Source of the DNA: Gerris lacustris | Taxonomy: Eukaryota > Arthropoda > Insecta > Hemiptera > Gerridae | Length of the DNA stretch: 64,000 nt | NCBI GenBank assembly: GCA_951217055.1 | Contig: OX578282.1 | Coordinates: 16,307,877 to 16,371,876 of the forward strand | Direction of reading: 5' to 3' | Part shown: positions 10,761 through 21,542 of the stretch, in pieces | How positions within the stretch are numbered: the first letter of the stretch is position 1 | Layout: every line of letters begins with the position of its first letter | Made by a program: the position numbers and the translations under genes | Notes under the pieces: model-generated | Databases searched by the model: none | Seen by the model: the letters and a program-made list of their open reading frames with translations, nothing else | What the model was told of the DNA's origin: nothing

Positions 10761-11670
10761 TGTGTTCAAAAGGAATACCTAGAAAACTCTAATTCAAAAA
10801 CATAATACCACATTTTCATTCTCTCCTAACTTGTTAAACCAGATTAAAGTTATAGGCGTTTTTGTTAAAACAATTTATACAAATAGAATTCAAATGTTTT
10901 ACGAATTATTATTAAACGTAGGTTACTAAATGATTTATATAAAAATCTAAAATGGTAGTCTATAATTATTACTAGGTTAGTACGAGGTTAGCACGAATTA
11001 AAGCCAACATTTTAGGATTCTAGTGGGCATTAACGTTTTATCTTACAAATAATATAGATTGTTTAGATATGAACTTGATTTTCGTTTTTACAGTACACTA
11101 TAAAATATATAAATGTCTAGGGAATTATTAGTTTGAACGTTATCAAGGACGTAATAAGATATGCAGCTTATATGCCTACCGTACTTATGTAATTACTCTG
11201 CCGCATATAAATTGGGTTTATAAGCTTTAATGTTAAAACAAACGATAACATCACTATTCATAATACTGTTTGTTACGGTGTGGAATCTCTATCACGCACT
11301 TTTCTTTACTGACTTAATTACACACTACTATGTTATTATGTATGCATAATTTGGTTACGGCTTGTTAGTATTAGGCTTAGTAGAGGAGCCAGACAGTGTT
11401 GTTGTTTTTTTTTTTTTGTTTTTTTTTTGTTTTTTTTACTATTAACTATAATTATTATTTATCTCTTCTATAATCTAATCTTGTTATAGTATGTTTTGAG
11501 TTTGCTTGTAGAGTACAAAATCTTGTTGTTCTCACTCTTATGTTCCTAAGTGAGAGTAAATACTTGTTAATAAAATAAAATGTGTGATTATCAAAACTTT
11601 CTGATATACGTAGTGAGATTAAATTTAATTAATATATTATTAATCATATTTAAAAAGTGTTTATCAGGTG
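10761..11670. other. Unannotated AT-rich DNA with T tract
   Basis: T-rich tract at about 11405-11438 interrupted by single G residues. Nothing else recognised. Confidence 0.55.
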
Positions 11671-12290
11671 TTGCTTCCGAGCTTACCGAAGGTAACAGAA
11701 GCTATGTGATCGTTTCGAAGAACGAAAATATTTTAGGTCTCCGATTTCAAAAATTCCAAGACAGATATCCGTTTCAGACATCAGGGAACATTTTTGGTTC
11801 CGTGTCTGTCTATCGGTCTGTCGGTCTGTCGTTCGATATTTGCGAACCAACATATCTTAAAAACTACACTTCCGATTTTAATGAAATTCAGATGGTATGT
11901 CATAATTAGCCCATTGTTGGTCCCATAAGTTGGAAGGTTGGTTTCAACCTTCTGCGCTTATTTGTTTCTCTTCCACATGCGCACAAACATACATTTATTT
12001 ACACCTATAGCTTCAAAAGTACTTATCTGATTTGTACGAAACTTTTACAGTTTATCGAAAGTAACCCGCAGATATCCCAAGATTAAGTTGAACCGTCTGC
12101 TCTCTTTAACTTTTGCTAAATTGATACTTTAATTAATTTAAAAAAAATAAAACAATTTTGACAAATTAAAAAACGGGGAAACAATTAAACAAATTAGGCA
12201 ATAATGACTTGTAAAAAAAGCATAACACCAATGCAGTACGTGGATAGGATGCGAGGAAGCTATGTGCCACACCAATTAGCAGTCTATTTT
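11671..12290 (+). repeat. Repeat R, near full-length copy 2
   Basis: The cleanest 5' end in the window: TTGCTTCCGAGCTTACCGAA at 11671 starts a stem-loop in which TTACC pairs with GGTAA and GCTTC with GAAGC. The GTCT/GTCG tract lies at 11803-11830 and the copy ends with GTGCCACACCAATTAGCAGTCTA. The 109-codon frame that overlaps it (11580-11909) starts outside the repeat and is not a gene. Confidence 0.9.
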
Positions 12291-12496
12291 TTTATATTTC
12301 GTTTTCGATATATTGGCATATCAGATTTATTTTCATCAGTATCTCGTTTTTTCCATTTATTAGAATTTTGCAACTACATTAGTATTCATGTTATAAGCAA
12401 TACAGATATGTACAGAATATTTACAGTGACTTGTGATGACATGAGATGAAAAATTATCCATCGAAAGTACTCATAATATTTTATGACTTGAATTTT

Positions 12497-13385
12497 GGAA
12501 CGAAGTTCCTTTTGGCACGTTACAGTGTATGGAGCCCGGGAGTGAATCCGAAAAAAACTACAGTGACAAAACCAACCGTTAGGAAATCGACCGATGACGA
12601 TAACTTAAGTAAATGATGACCGATTTAGTTTAAATTTGATAAACATGTTCATTTTACCAATCTCCATGACGAGTTCGTTGGACAAGGTTATCCGCTTAAG
12701 TGTTCACGCGCAACGCTCGCGTAAACGTAAGCTTTAAATGTTTTAACTTCATCTATTTAATGAGACAAACAACTTTTTTGATTTTTTTTTTTTTTTTTTT
12801 TTGTAAAACAAACACCAACCCCGCTATGAAGTGTTAAGATCGCTAAATTTATTAAAGCGGACCTAAACGTTTAAAATAGAGAAAACAACGTTTTATCAAT
12901 ATATTATGTTCTAACGTAAAGATTTTAATAAAACTTCATACACATCGTCTAAAGTTAAATTGAAACAGGCATGTAAAATTTCAACCTGATACAAGCAGAA
13001 GTTTTTGTGTAGTGAAGTGATATATTTTATAATATTTTAAATTGAGTAGGCTGGGACGTAAATGGGTTAGGGACTCACTCTACTACAGCCATCCTCTTTA
13101 ACTATCAAATCATCATGATTAACTATTTTCTCAATATTCAATACAGATTTATTGAAAGACGCTCGCTTCAATGATTAAAAAATGCGTTTCTTTTAATTTT
13201 GCCTTAACTCCGCTAAGTACCGACTATTAGTTAATTACTTTTTATTTTGTCTCTTTTCTAACTCCGCCATGTTTAAGTAGTTTAGCATCGTATACATAGC
13301 AGTATGAGTCTATACTTTACATTTAATGAAAAGCGTAAGGAACTTCGTTCCTACTGGGTGTCCTGCGACACCACACGTGTATTTT
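12497..13385. mobile_element. Repeat C, copy a (palindrome-ended element)
   Basis: The left end carries GGAACGAAGTTCC at 12497-12509 and the right end GGAACTTCGTTCC at 13339-13351, each a 13-bp near-palindrome and the two mutually inverted. Beyond the right one lies GGGTGTCCTGCGACACC, itself a small hairpin. Copy b at 47125-48228 has the same ends and interior, but is about 215 bp longer. T tract (21 T) at 12782-12802. Superfamily not identified. Confidence 0.75.
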
Positions 13386-13465
13386 TTTTACATGTTAGAT
13401 ACAAGCGAACACTGTCTCTTTAGGCGTCGAGTAGGGTTTCATGGAAGGATGGATGGGGAGAATAA

Positions 13466-14268
13466 AGGCGGAAATACACATGCTAGTAAAAATGCATGCC
13501 AGTTGCGAGTTACTAGCACGTCAGTAGCTGTCATGCTGCAGACGCTGTGTACATTTGCCAGTGAAACAGCATGCTAGTATCATCCGGATGGTCGGTGTTG
13601 TGCGAGCTACTAGCACGAGGCAATACACACTCCAGTCACAGTTCTACTTTTGAAACAGGCACACGATTCTTGCCTTCTCTTGGCTGGAATAAATTGTGAA
13701 ATAATTGTATTTGATTTAATTAATTTTTATAGTTTTATTAATTATGTTTCAATGCACATTTTGAATGTATCGGTGCAGAATGAAATTAACCAGATTGTTC
13801 TGTTACTTGCAAAGAACTGTGTTTTAAAACATTTGAAAAAATAATAAAAAGACACGAAGAGTGTGGGTAAAGATTGGATAGCTAGAAGGGAATTAGGTAC
13901 ATGGAGCGTGTCAGTGCCTACTAAATGAAATGCGGTTCGGGGACGTCAATGGTTTTAGGAATCAATTGCGAATGCTTCCGGAGAAAGTAGATGAGTTGTT
14001 GTCAGATACCCGCGAAAGGAAGGAACGCAACTGAAGACTGAAGGGCTGAGGGAGACTCGTGCTAGCTACTAGCAACCTTGCTCTGGCAGGCCTGTTTACA
14101 CGTGCCTTATCAGTTCCCCCTCCCCTTGACTCGTGCCACTGGCAAGACAAAAAACAAACCTCGTGCAATTCACTCGCATGCTATTTGATGTATACACATG
14201 CCAGTAGCTCTCCTCTGCGAGCTACTCGTATCTTTTTGTGCAGTAACTAGCATGTGTATTTCCGCATT
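13466..14268 (+). mobile_element. PIF/Harbinger-type element, 803 bp
   Basis: TIRs share GCGGAAATACACATGCTAGT: left from 13468, right (inverted) ending at about 14265. The flanks give a 3-bp TAA duplication at 13463-13465 and 14269-14271, the target type of PIF/Harbinger. Subterminal regions are full of short CTAGC/GCTAG-type words in both orientations. Decayed transposase codons lie at 13857-14034, supporting the assignment. Confidence 0.8.
13857..14034 (+). pseudogene. Harbinger transposase N-terminal remnant
   Basis: Two short frames are recognisable. The first, 13857-13928, encodes KDWIARRELGTWSV, like the basic tryptophan-rich start of PIF/Harbinger transposases. The second, 13930-14034 in another frame, encodes FGDVNGFRNQLRMLPEKVDE, like the following segment where a phenylalanine-arginine stretch precedes the helix leading into the DDE domain. 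The parts are separated by a stop and a frame change, and the DDE core is absent, so no active protein is possible. Assignment is by motif memory; a profile search would settle it. Confidence 0.65.
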
Positions 14269-14297
14269 TAAGGAAGTCGTGGAAGATTTTGTATCAT

Positions 14298-14315
14298 GGG
14301 GGGGGGGGGGGGGGG
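14298..14315. repeat. Poly(G) tract, 18 G
   Basis: Uninterrupted G run in AT-rich DNA just downstream of the Harbinger element. Confidence 0.98.
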
Positions 14316-14399
14316 TCTCTTTAGAGGATAAGATTGGACAAAAAAAAGAAACGTTGGTTATTCTTCATAGGATTTTATATGGTTAAATCCGTTTAAATG

Positions 14400-14562
14400 G
14401 ACAACAACATTTATAATTTTTTTGAAGCGCCCCAAATTTAAAGCAAAATTTTATGTCTTCATTTCGCCATGTTGTATGAAATTGGCCCTGTAGTACCTTG
14501 ACTCATCTGCATAGACAACAGATAGTTTTTAAAAAACACTTTTTGGACTCTAGGACGTTTAA
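14400..14562 (+). repeat. Repeat H, partial
   Basis: Contains a diverged middle of H: AGCGCCCCAAATTTAAAGC, TTCATTTCGCC, GAAATTGGCCCTGTAGT, CACTTTTTGGACTC. Confidence 0.6.
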
Positions 14563-14596
14563 ATACCTCATATCTATTTTTTTCTATATCTGTATG

Positions 14597-14597
<1 letters not shown>

Positions 14598-14663
<66 letters not shown>
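14598..14663. repeat. (AT)n microsatellite, about 66 bp
   Basis: Uninterrupted alternating A and T. Confidence 0.98.
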
Positions 14664-14666
<3 letters not shown>

Positions 14667-15351
14667 TAGGTTCACGAGATTGTACAAAGGTATGATCTGA
14701 GATTCCGTGGCTAAAATTAGGAGTTTTTACTGCCAACAATAAGTTAGTTTTATAATTTATTTAATAATATTACATCAATTTTGCTTTTTGAAGGTTATAA
14801 AATTTGATGCTTTTAACATCAACTTCTAGGATTTTATGAACTCTCAATTGAATTGAATTTCTTGAAGCGTCAACTAAGACCCGAAGATAATCCCTTAGAA
14901 TCATATTAAGGCGAATCATTCGGGATTTGATAAATTAATGAATTGGATTAAATCCAACTTTGATTCCTATTGTCTTGTCGTGAAAGGGCTTCATTGAACT
15001 GACGCAAGAAGCTGAACTGTTTGTTATTAGTATCTATGTAATCTATGTATTTGTTATATTAGTTTGAATCTATTTAATCATGCTCACATAGTACATAGAT
15101 TAATTATGTTTCTTATATACAGCGTTTAATCTATGTCTATAGACGTCCATAGATTTGTAGGCGAATTTGTTTTTAAAGCCTATAATATCTAATCTAAATA
15201 CAGTAATACCCCGACTTAGGTAAATTTGGAGTTACGTAACACCTAACACTGAAGATGAAAATGATCAGGAGGTCGATTCTGTATCTTTGAAACATCCCTT
15301 TTCAAGTGTTAACATATCAAAATTTGATAAGATAATGCGCGCGCAGCCTGT
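14664..15351. other. Unannotated AT-rich DNA
   Basis: No feature supported; a few short self-repeats of TCTATGTA and ATAGAC words at 15030-15150. Confidence 0.5.
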
Positions 15352-15556
15352 CAACGTAAACCTGCGCACAAACATACATTCAGTTACACCTATATCTTCA
15401 AAAGTACTCATCTGATTTTTATGAAATTTGGATTGTTTGTCGAAAGTAGACCGCAGATAGTTCCAGATTCATTTCAAACGTTTGCACTCTTTAACTTTTG
15501 CTTAATTGATACTTTAAATCATGTAAAAAATAAAAACAATTTTGACAAATTAAAAA
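15352..15556 (+). repeat. Repeat R, internal fragment
   Basis: Begins at CCTGCGCACAAACATACATT and runs through CTCTTTAACTTTTGCTTAAT to TTTTGACAAATTAAAAA. Both ends of the family are missing. Confidence 0.8.
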
Positions 15557-15784
15557 TTCTTTGTTGTAGTATTCTAAACTGATAAAGTATTCTCTATTTG
15601 TTTTCTATATTTAACACTGTATAGGTCTAGTATATCAGTAGTAGTTGTAATATTGTAGTAGTAAGGGATTAAAGGCCAAACCTAGTAACTAGACCAAATT
15701 TTGGTTCTTTTTAATGAAATATTAAGTCACAAATGAATATTAAAGTAATATTATTGATCATTTTTGGATTTTTCCTATAAATTT

Positions 15785-16600
15785 TATTAAATGGCGAAGA
15801 TAATCAATAGAAAGTTTTAATATTCAAGAATTTGGCTGAAGCTCAATAAATTATACTAGAAGGATAGCAAATAATAATTATTAAGGGAGCAATAATAGAG
15901 TAATTATGGATTGCGAGAGATTTCAAAGGGTATAATATTGTAAATACTTGGGGGGGGGGGGGGGGGGGGGCAGAGAGGACTTTGTGACCTAAGTCTAGGT
16001 AGATGTGTTTCAGCATAGTTGCACGTAGCTTCAATATTGATCGAATATATTAAATTCCTAACAGTTCTTCACTAATAGAACCTTGCTTTCTAAGCTCTCT
16101 CCCTTTAATATCCATGTCCCCAGACAATGAAGACCATGAACGCTAAACCCACAGTAACTTCGTTTCTAAGAATTCAAACCACCAAATGTCCCTTGCACAT
16201 TTAAATGCAGACACGGATATTTTAAATGGAATAATAAGAAATGATTTTGATAAGCTTAAACAGCTTACTTTTAATTATAGAACATTATTGGATACTTCAA
16301 AATTTAAGCATTAAACAGCTTTTGAACATTTGCATTTAACAACTCCAACATTCTGGGCATGAAGTAGGAATAAGTATTGAAAGTAAGATCAAATTTTGCT
16401 TTAAACTAGAGTACTTCGAATAAGATATCTTGATAACAATTTTAATAATACAAATCTTTAGTTGAGAATTAGTGTGTCCGAAATGCTTGAAATTCATTCA
16501 AATGTATCAAAGCTTAAGCACTACAATAATATAGGTTTGGCTGACCCCTGAGAGTAGAAGTAAGACTCACTCACTCTTATAATGATGTAGTCAGATGTGT
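15785..16600 (+). repeat. Repeat G, copy a
   Basis: About 800 bp that recur in inverted orientation at 23070-23835. Shared blocks include AGATAATCAATAGAAAGTTT, GTGTTTCAGCATAGT, GATCGAATATATTAAATTC, AACCTTGCTTTCTAAGCTC, TTGCACATTTAAATGCAGAC and TGGGCATGAAGTAGGAATAA. A 21-G run at 15950-15970 stands where copy b has only five C on the other strand. No conserved frame noticed; class unknown. Confidence 0.88.
15950..15970. repeat. Poly(G) tract, 21 G
   Basis: Lies inside repeat G copy a; the inverted copy has a 5-bp run at 23683-23687, so the tract expanded after the copies separated. Confidence 0.97.
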
Positions 16601-17276
16601 GACTAATTCTCCTATCATTTTGCTGATGGTCAACTTGATAATAATTTTTGTGCAAAAATATTTTTAAATTCATATTGTTATTAGTAATCAAATTTCACCA
16701 AAACCAAAATCTATCAGTTTATAACAATTTATCAAAAGAAATTTTCAGAAGAATTTACCAAAAGGACCAGTTTATCAAATATTTTAGACCTCAAACGGTT
16801 GAAATTAATTTAAGGGTATCTACGGGCTACTTTTAACAAACCATCCACAAAAATAATATCATTTTATGCTCTCATACACTCCTCTTTATATTTGAAGTTC
16901 TTATAATATAAATCTAGCTTATTTTTTTATGATCAGAAAACTTATTTATATCCATTTTCTCCCCCTTTTTATCTGCATTTTAGCACGTTTATCCAATCAG
17001 TCATAATTAGTTATCAATTTTGTAATTGGAATTGTGTTTTCGAGTATATTTAGATTTAGGTCTATATGCCCCTTAGTTATATGATTCCATTTATGGTAAT
17101 ATACAGAAGATACTATCAACCATTTACTCGAATGCTGCATAAAAGCATCATGGGCAATGTGGTCACCCACATTTTTCTCTCTCAGTATTATAAGCAGATC
17201 AAGTTAAAGAATAGGAAGTGTATCAATGAAGCATCTATAAGTAGAAAATCTACCGGGGCTAAAGGCCCAATATCTT
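16601..17276. other. Unannotated AT-rich DNA
   Basis: No supported feature; two 60-70 codon frames here show no domain. Confidence 0.5.
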
Positions 17277-17555
17277 AAAAATCCCAAGAGAGACAAGAGA
17301 GACTGCAAGATCAGAAGAAAATCCCAAGAGAGACTGTAAGATCAAAAGAAAATTCCAAGAAAGACTGTAAGATCAAAAGAAAATCCCAAGAGAGACTGTA
17401 AGATCAGAAGAAAATTCCAAGAGATACTGTAAGATCAGAAGAAAATCCCAAGAGATACTGTAAGATCAGAAGAAATCCCAAGAGAGACTGTAAGATAAAA
17501 AGAAAATCCCAAGAGATACTGTAAGATCAGAAGAAAATCCCAAGAGAGATCCCAA
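17277..17555. repeat. 31-bp minisatellite, about nine units
   Basis: Unit core ATCCCAAGAGAGACTGTAAG followed by ATCAGAAGAAA. Units vary by single bases (GATACT for GAGACT, TTCC for TCCC). The purine-rich strand is the plus strand. Confidence 0.95.
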
Positions 17556-17732
17556 ATTGTATTAATATCCAACTAATAGTTTTTATGATATCTTGGTTAG
17601 CAATAATTGTGGACAGACAGACATGGGACCAAACATGTTCCCAGATGCATGAAATTAATTTCTGTCTTAGGATGATTAGATCCAAAGACTAAATAGTTTC
17701 GTTATTGAGAACGATCTTATAAAGATTTAAAA

Positions 17733-17903
17733 ATAGTCTACCAATGTGTGTGGCAGATAGCTTCCTCGCGTCCTATTTCATGTACTTTAATTATTCTATG
17801 CTTTTACAACCTATTATTGTCATTTATTTAATTTTCCTCCCGAATTTTAAGAGCCAATGGTTGAAATTAATGTAAACGCTACTTTCAACAAACCATCCAC
17901 ATT
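17733..17903 (-). repeat. Repeat R, copy 4, 3' part
   Basis: Reverse-strand R: GTGTGGCAGATAGCTTCCTC at the left is the family 3' end. It breaks off at the MITE starting at 17906 and resumes at 18441. Confidence 0.82.
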
Positions 17904-17905
17904 TA

Positions 17906-18438
17906 GAGGTCGACCAAGAAGTCATGGAAATGAGAGGAGTGCGCTAGTGTCGTCATGTACAGTCAGTTTTTGATGACAGTGTTGTTCTTCTGTTATTAAT
18001 AATTTTATTTTTGATAACTTCTATATTTTTTGCAACAGGCAACACTGTACCTGATAAGAAATCACTAATAATATACGATAATATCTTTATATTATTATTT
18101 ATTGATTATTCATAATAATATTCTTTAAATCTAAATCGATATTCTTTTTCCTTAATCAATTTTTTTTTCCTCTTTATTTCTGAGTTTGATTTGGATTTAG
18201 AACAGTTGTGACTATAGTTCGTGCTGTATAAAAACAAACAAAACAGGAAACCTAACAGATTGGAAACCTTCCTGTTGTTATTCGTGAGATTTGACATAAC
18301 TGGGCATGTCATACAAACTAGGAATGGTTATTGTCTTAGCACCCGACTTTACTGACTTCGGCACTACTCGGAAGTTCCGATTTTAAACGAAGTTAAGCTT
18401 TCCGTTTCTCCTGTGTTCATGACTTCTTGGTCGACCTC
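17906..18438. mobile_element. TA-flanked MITE, 533 bp, inside repeat R
   Basis: Perfect 21-bp TIRs beginning GAGGTCGACCAAGAAG, at 17906-17926 and 18418-18438. Both sides are flanked by TA (17904-17905, 18439-18440), the Tc1/mariner-type target. Flanking R sequence is discontinuous across it, which shows an insertion. A block at 18243-18334 is shared with the unrelated-looking MITE at 37889-38319. No transposase remnant. Confidence 0.88.
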
Positions 18439-18440
18439 TA

Positions 18441-18755
18441 GTACTATTGAGGATATCGATGTAATAAATGTATGCTTCTCTGCATGTGGAAGAGAAAAAA
18501 ATAGGCACATAAGGTTGAAACTTATATGGGACCGATAATGGGCTAATTATAACCTACCATCCAAATTTTTAATAAAATCGGACGAGTAGTTTTTAAAATA
18601 TGTTGGTTCACAAAAATTGAACGACAGACAGACACGGAACCAAAAATGTTCTGAAATGTCTGAAACGGATATCTGTCTTACGGAGACATGAAAATTGTTT
18701 GTTCTTCAGAACCATCACATAGTTGTTACTTTCGGTACGCTTGAAAGCAAAAAGG
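18441..18755 (-). repeat. Repeat R, copy 4, 5' part
   Basis: Continues the minus-strand R copy with GATAATGGGCTAATTATAAC, ACAGACAGACACGG, and ends near GGTACGCTTGAAAGCAAAA, a mutated 5' terminus. Confidence 0.82.
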
Positions 18756-18851
18756 GGGAAACTTGAATAATATTAGACAATAATGGGTTATAAAAGCATA
18801 CAATCATTTAAATATACTCGATATGATGCCACACAAATTAGCGGACTGTTT
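18756..18851 (+). repeat. Repeat R, 3' tail in opposite orientation
   Basis: Immediately after the minus-strand copy, the plus-strand R tail appears: GGGGGAAACTTGAATAA, TTAGACAATAATGGGTT, GATGCCACACAAATTAGCGG. The two copies thus lie tail-inverted, back to back. Confidence 0.75.
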
Positions 18852-19689
18852 AATTAAGATCAAATCTTAGGTAATGTGTATCTAAGGGGTGTATCTAGGG
18901 TGAAGGCAAGGCATATTGTGATTATGAGATGAAAGAGTAGAATCTAGTGAATAACTTCTTAACATAGAGCAAGTTGGCAAGTTGCAAAGGTAGCAATTCC
19001 AGATTCCCTCGACACTTTTGTTAAAGTAAAGATATGCGGGAAGATGTAGTTGAAAGTTTATATGGAGTTCATAAGCTGATGGAGGTGAACTCCACCTGGT
19101 TCCATTACCTTAATTAGTGTATGAACATCTCAGTGAAGCGATTCATTTCGTCGTTACATAGAGGTCTATGTGTCAGGGTTGTGAGTTCTGATTGTTTTAT
19201 TATTTAAGACTCTGTTTCCTTGCGAAATTCCCTTGCTCTTTACACACTAAAACGGAGTGTTTGTTCACTGCCTCTACCGGGAAGCTAAACACTTAATATT
19301 GACTGCTGTGCTATTTGCTATCTCAAGCTTGTTCTCAGTTAACCGACTGATCAATTAGCTTCACGCTAGAAGTTCTTTATCTTTCAGTTATCTCGACTTG
19401 CATCAGGTATGCCCCCTTTTAAAAATGGCATGTTTAATTCATGTAAGGGAGTAAAAAAGTAAACATGTATTTATTATTAGAGACACCTCTTTTGTCAGGA
19501 TATTTATTTACAAAAAGAAAGCAGAAAAGAGCCGTGTAAAGACACGTTAATTATTACATCTGAGTCGTCATCGAACAAACAAGCCGTGCCTTTAACGCTT
19601 ACACTAAATTATTATTTCACTCTGTTTCTCTTCTCTTTACAAGGTGGGACTTTATCACGGAGAAAAGCATAAATAAAATATTAAATTTT
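18852..19689. other. Unannotated DNA
   Basis: No conserved frame. A short hairpin GGAGGTGAACTCCACC lies at 19080-19095. Confidence 0.5.
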
Positions 19690-20060
19690 AATTAAAAGTG
19701 GGTGTGTAGTGTTGGAAGGCGGTGTGGTTGTGTGAGGGAGTAGTAGGGCCCATAACTTATTAAAGAGGGCCCTGGAGGAAGGGCTGAAAGTTTTAAGGAA
19801 GACTAAGAGAGGGGGTAGTTACAGTGACCTAGTTAAGTTTAGGGCCTTCTCCTGTTTTCGGCTGGGTCGGAAAGGGTAGATAATTATGTAGGAAGGGCGG
19901 GGTAGGGGTGGTTGCAGCAGGCTCTGTATATCGATCTCTAGCCCTTTACCAAGGTCGTTCTACAACCCTAGCCCAGGAAATGCAACCTGCCCTATCCCTT
20001 CCTTCTTATACTCTCTCACTTTACCCACCCCCCTCCTCCCGACCTACTACCGAATTCATA
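19690..20060. other. Purine-to-pyrimidine island 2
   Basis: G-rich plus strand to about 19915 (GGGAG, GGGGTAGG, GGGCGGGG), then C-rich (CCCTATCCC, CCACCCCCCTCCTCCC). Partial inverted matches between GAAGGGCGGGGTAGGGG and CCCTATCCCTTCC suggest a decayed inverted repeat. Confidence 0.45.
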
Positions 20061-20451
20061 AATAATCCTATGAAATTCCAACTCTACTCGTTGAAAATAC
20101 ACTTCTCCCTTTTTAAATACACTATCTCTTTCTCATAATATACCGTCCAAGCAAACTACTTTTATGAACTTTAAAAATAAAATCAGTTTACTGAACTTAT
20201 AGATAAAAGATAAAATTTTATCTATAATTTTGTTTTTCTTTATCAGTTTATGAACAAGTAAATATTGTGGTGATGTATCAGTATGCACGGGTTCACGAAA
20301 AACATGCATTCCGAGTTGTAAAGTAGGTAGGAGGGGGGAATAAAAAAAAATCACAGAGGCTAGAACAGTTTGAGTTCATAGTATTCATATGAGATATGTA
20401 AACTATTTGATTTCACTATTGACTATCATTTAGGGCTTGACATGACGCAGA

Positions 20452-20965
20452 ATAGTATATTATATATGTTACTAGGCTGTGAAGTGAGTTTTTTCTTTAC
20501 CGCGGCAATTATATTTACTGTCGAGCGAAGCAAGACAGTAAATATAAAGAAAAAAACACTTCACAGTCGTGTAGCATATGCTATTTTTACCGAGGTAGCA
20601 GACAATGAAAAAACATGAAATATTAATCAATATAATTATAACAAATAGTACATACCTAAGAGCCTACTATCCTGCATACCTATCTCAGTATACATACTTA
20701 AGATTTTGAGAGAAAAAAACCTTAAAGAGGTGACACTATAAAAAAGATAAATAAAACGCATTGACATCTAGAGGATTTTAATCGTACTAAGAAGCATTTC
20801 TACAAAGATTGCAGCGCTAAAAATGGCAGTTTTGATAACTACCCGTGGTATAAACATTTTTTCAAAACAGGTGGGAGTAATGAAAAGTCTATTTAAGTCC
20901 ACGTAATGAAAACATGGATTTTAGCTATGTTTTTTAGGCTCTAAAGTTACTATTTCACAGCCTAG
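20452..20965 (+). repeat. Repeat F, copy a
   Basis: Starts with ATAGTATATTAT, then GTTACTAGGCTGTGAAGTG, and ends near TTTCACAGCCTA, so its tips are short inverted repeats (TAGGCTGTGAA). The first 110 bp form a two-tier hairpin: CTGTGAAGTG (20477-20486) with CACTTCACAG (20557-20566), and TATATTTACTGTC (20510-20522) with its complement (20534-20546) around a GAGCGAAGCAA loop. Copy b lies inverted at 24307-24807 and a half copy at 43297-43531. Confidence 0.88.
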
Positions 20966-21183
20966 CACGGAAAAAGGTTTTTTTTTTGGATCCGACCTCT
21001 CCAGTTCCAGTGCCAAAGAAGGTGATTTTTATAGTGTACCCTGTCATCACTAGTGCTTTTCTATGTGAAGTCTAAACCGAATAATAAGAATCCTATCTTG
21101 TAGAGGAAATGGTACCCTACTATGAAGTTTTTACGATCCGAGTCCCTCAAAGTGGAGTTATAAGCTCCAAAGTTAAGTGATAG

Positions 21184-21208
21184 TTTTTTTTTTTTTTTTT
21201 TTTTTTTT
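21184..21208. repeat. Poly(T) tract, 25 T
   Basis: Uninterrupted T run between repeat F copies. Confidence 0.97.
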
Positions 21209-21405
21209 GTAGGGTTTCATTCATTTTTTGATGAGGGGAGGGATGGAAATTATATGGTTGGGGGGCTCATATATTAAAGACTAAATACAAATTAAGAGAA
21301 AAATTAATTCAATTACTTAATTAAATTATTACTGACATTTTTATATGAACACCCCAAATTTGGGTTCTACCTAATTCCAGACTTTTGCATTAACTTCAAC
21401 CATAA

Positions 21406-21542
21406 AGCCATGTCGAGCCGTGCACTGGCCTCTGCGCATGCCTAGTCTAAAGTGCGCTTGCCCAGTCTGATATACGCATGCGCACTTTAAACTAGGCCTT
21501 TTAGACTTTCCTCTGTTCGGTTGGGCAGTCTGGACACGGCTT
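21406..21542. mobile_element. Small TIR element, about 137 bp
   Basis: Ends are imperfect inverted repeats AGCCATGTCGAGCCGTGC and GGCAGTCTGGACACGGCT, with an inner inverted pair GTCTAAAGTGCGC and GCGCACTTTAAAC. TAA follows and precedes the ends (21403-21405, 21543-21545), consistent with a PIF-like target. GCGCATGC words recur inside. Confidence 0.55.

Noticed and set aside
9983..11909. Frames in repeat R (83 and 109 codons)
   Set aside because: The frames are not kept in other R copies, which have stops and frameshifts at different places.
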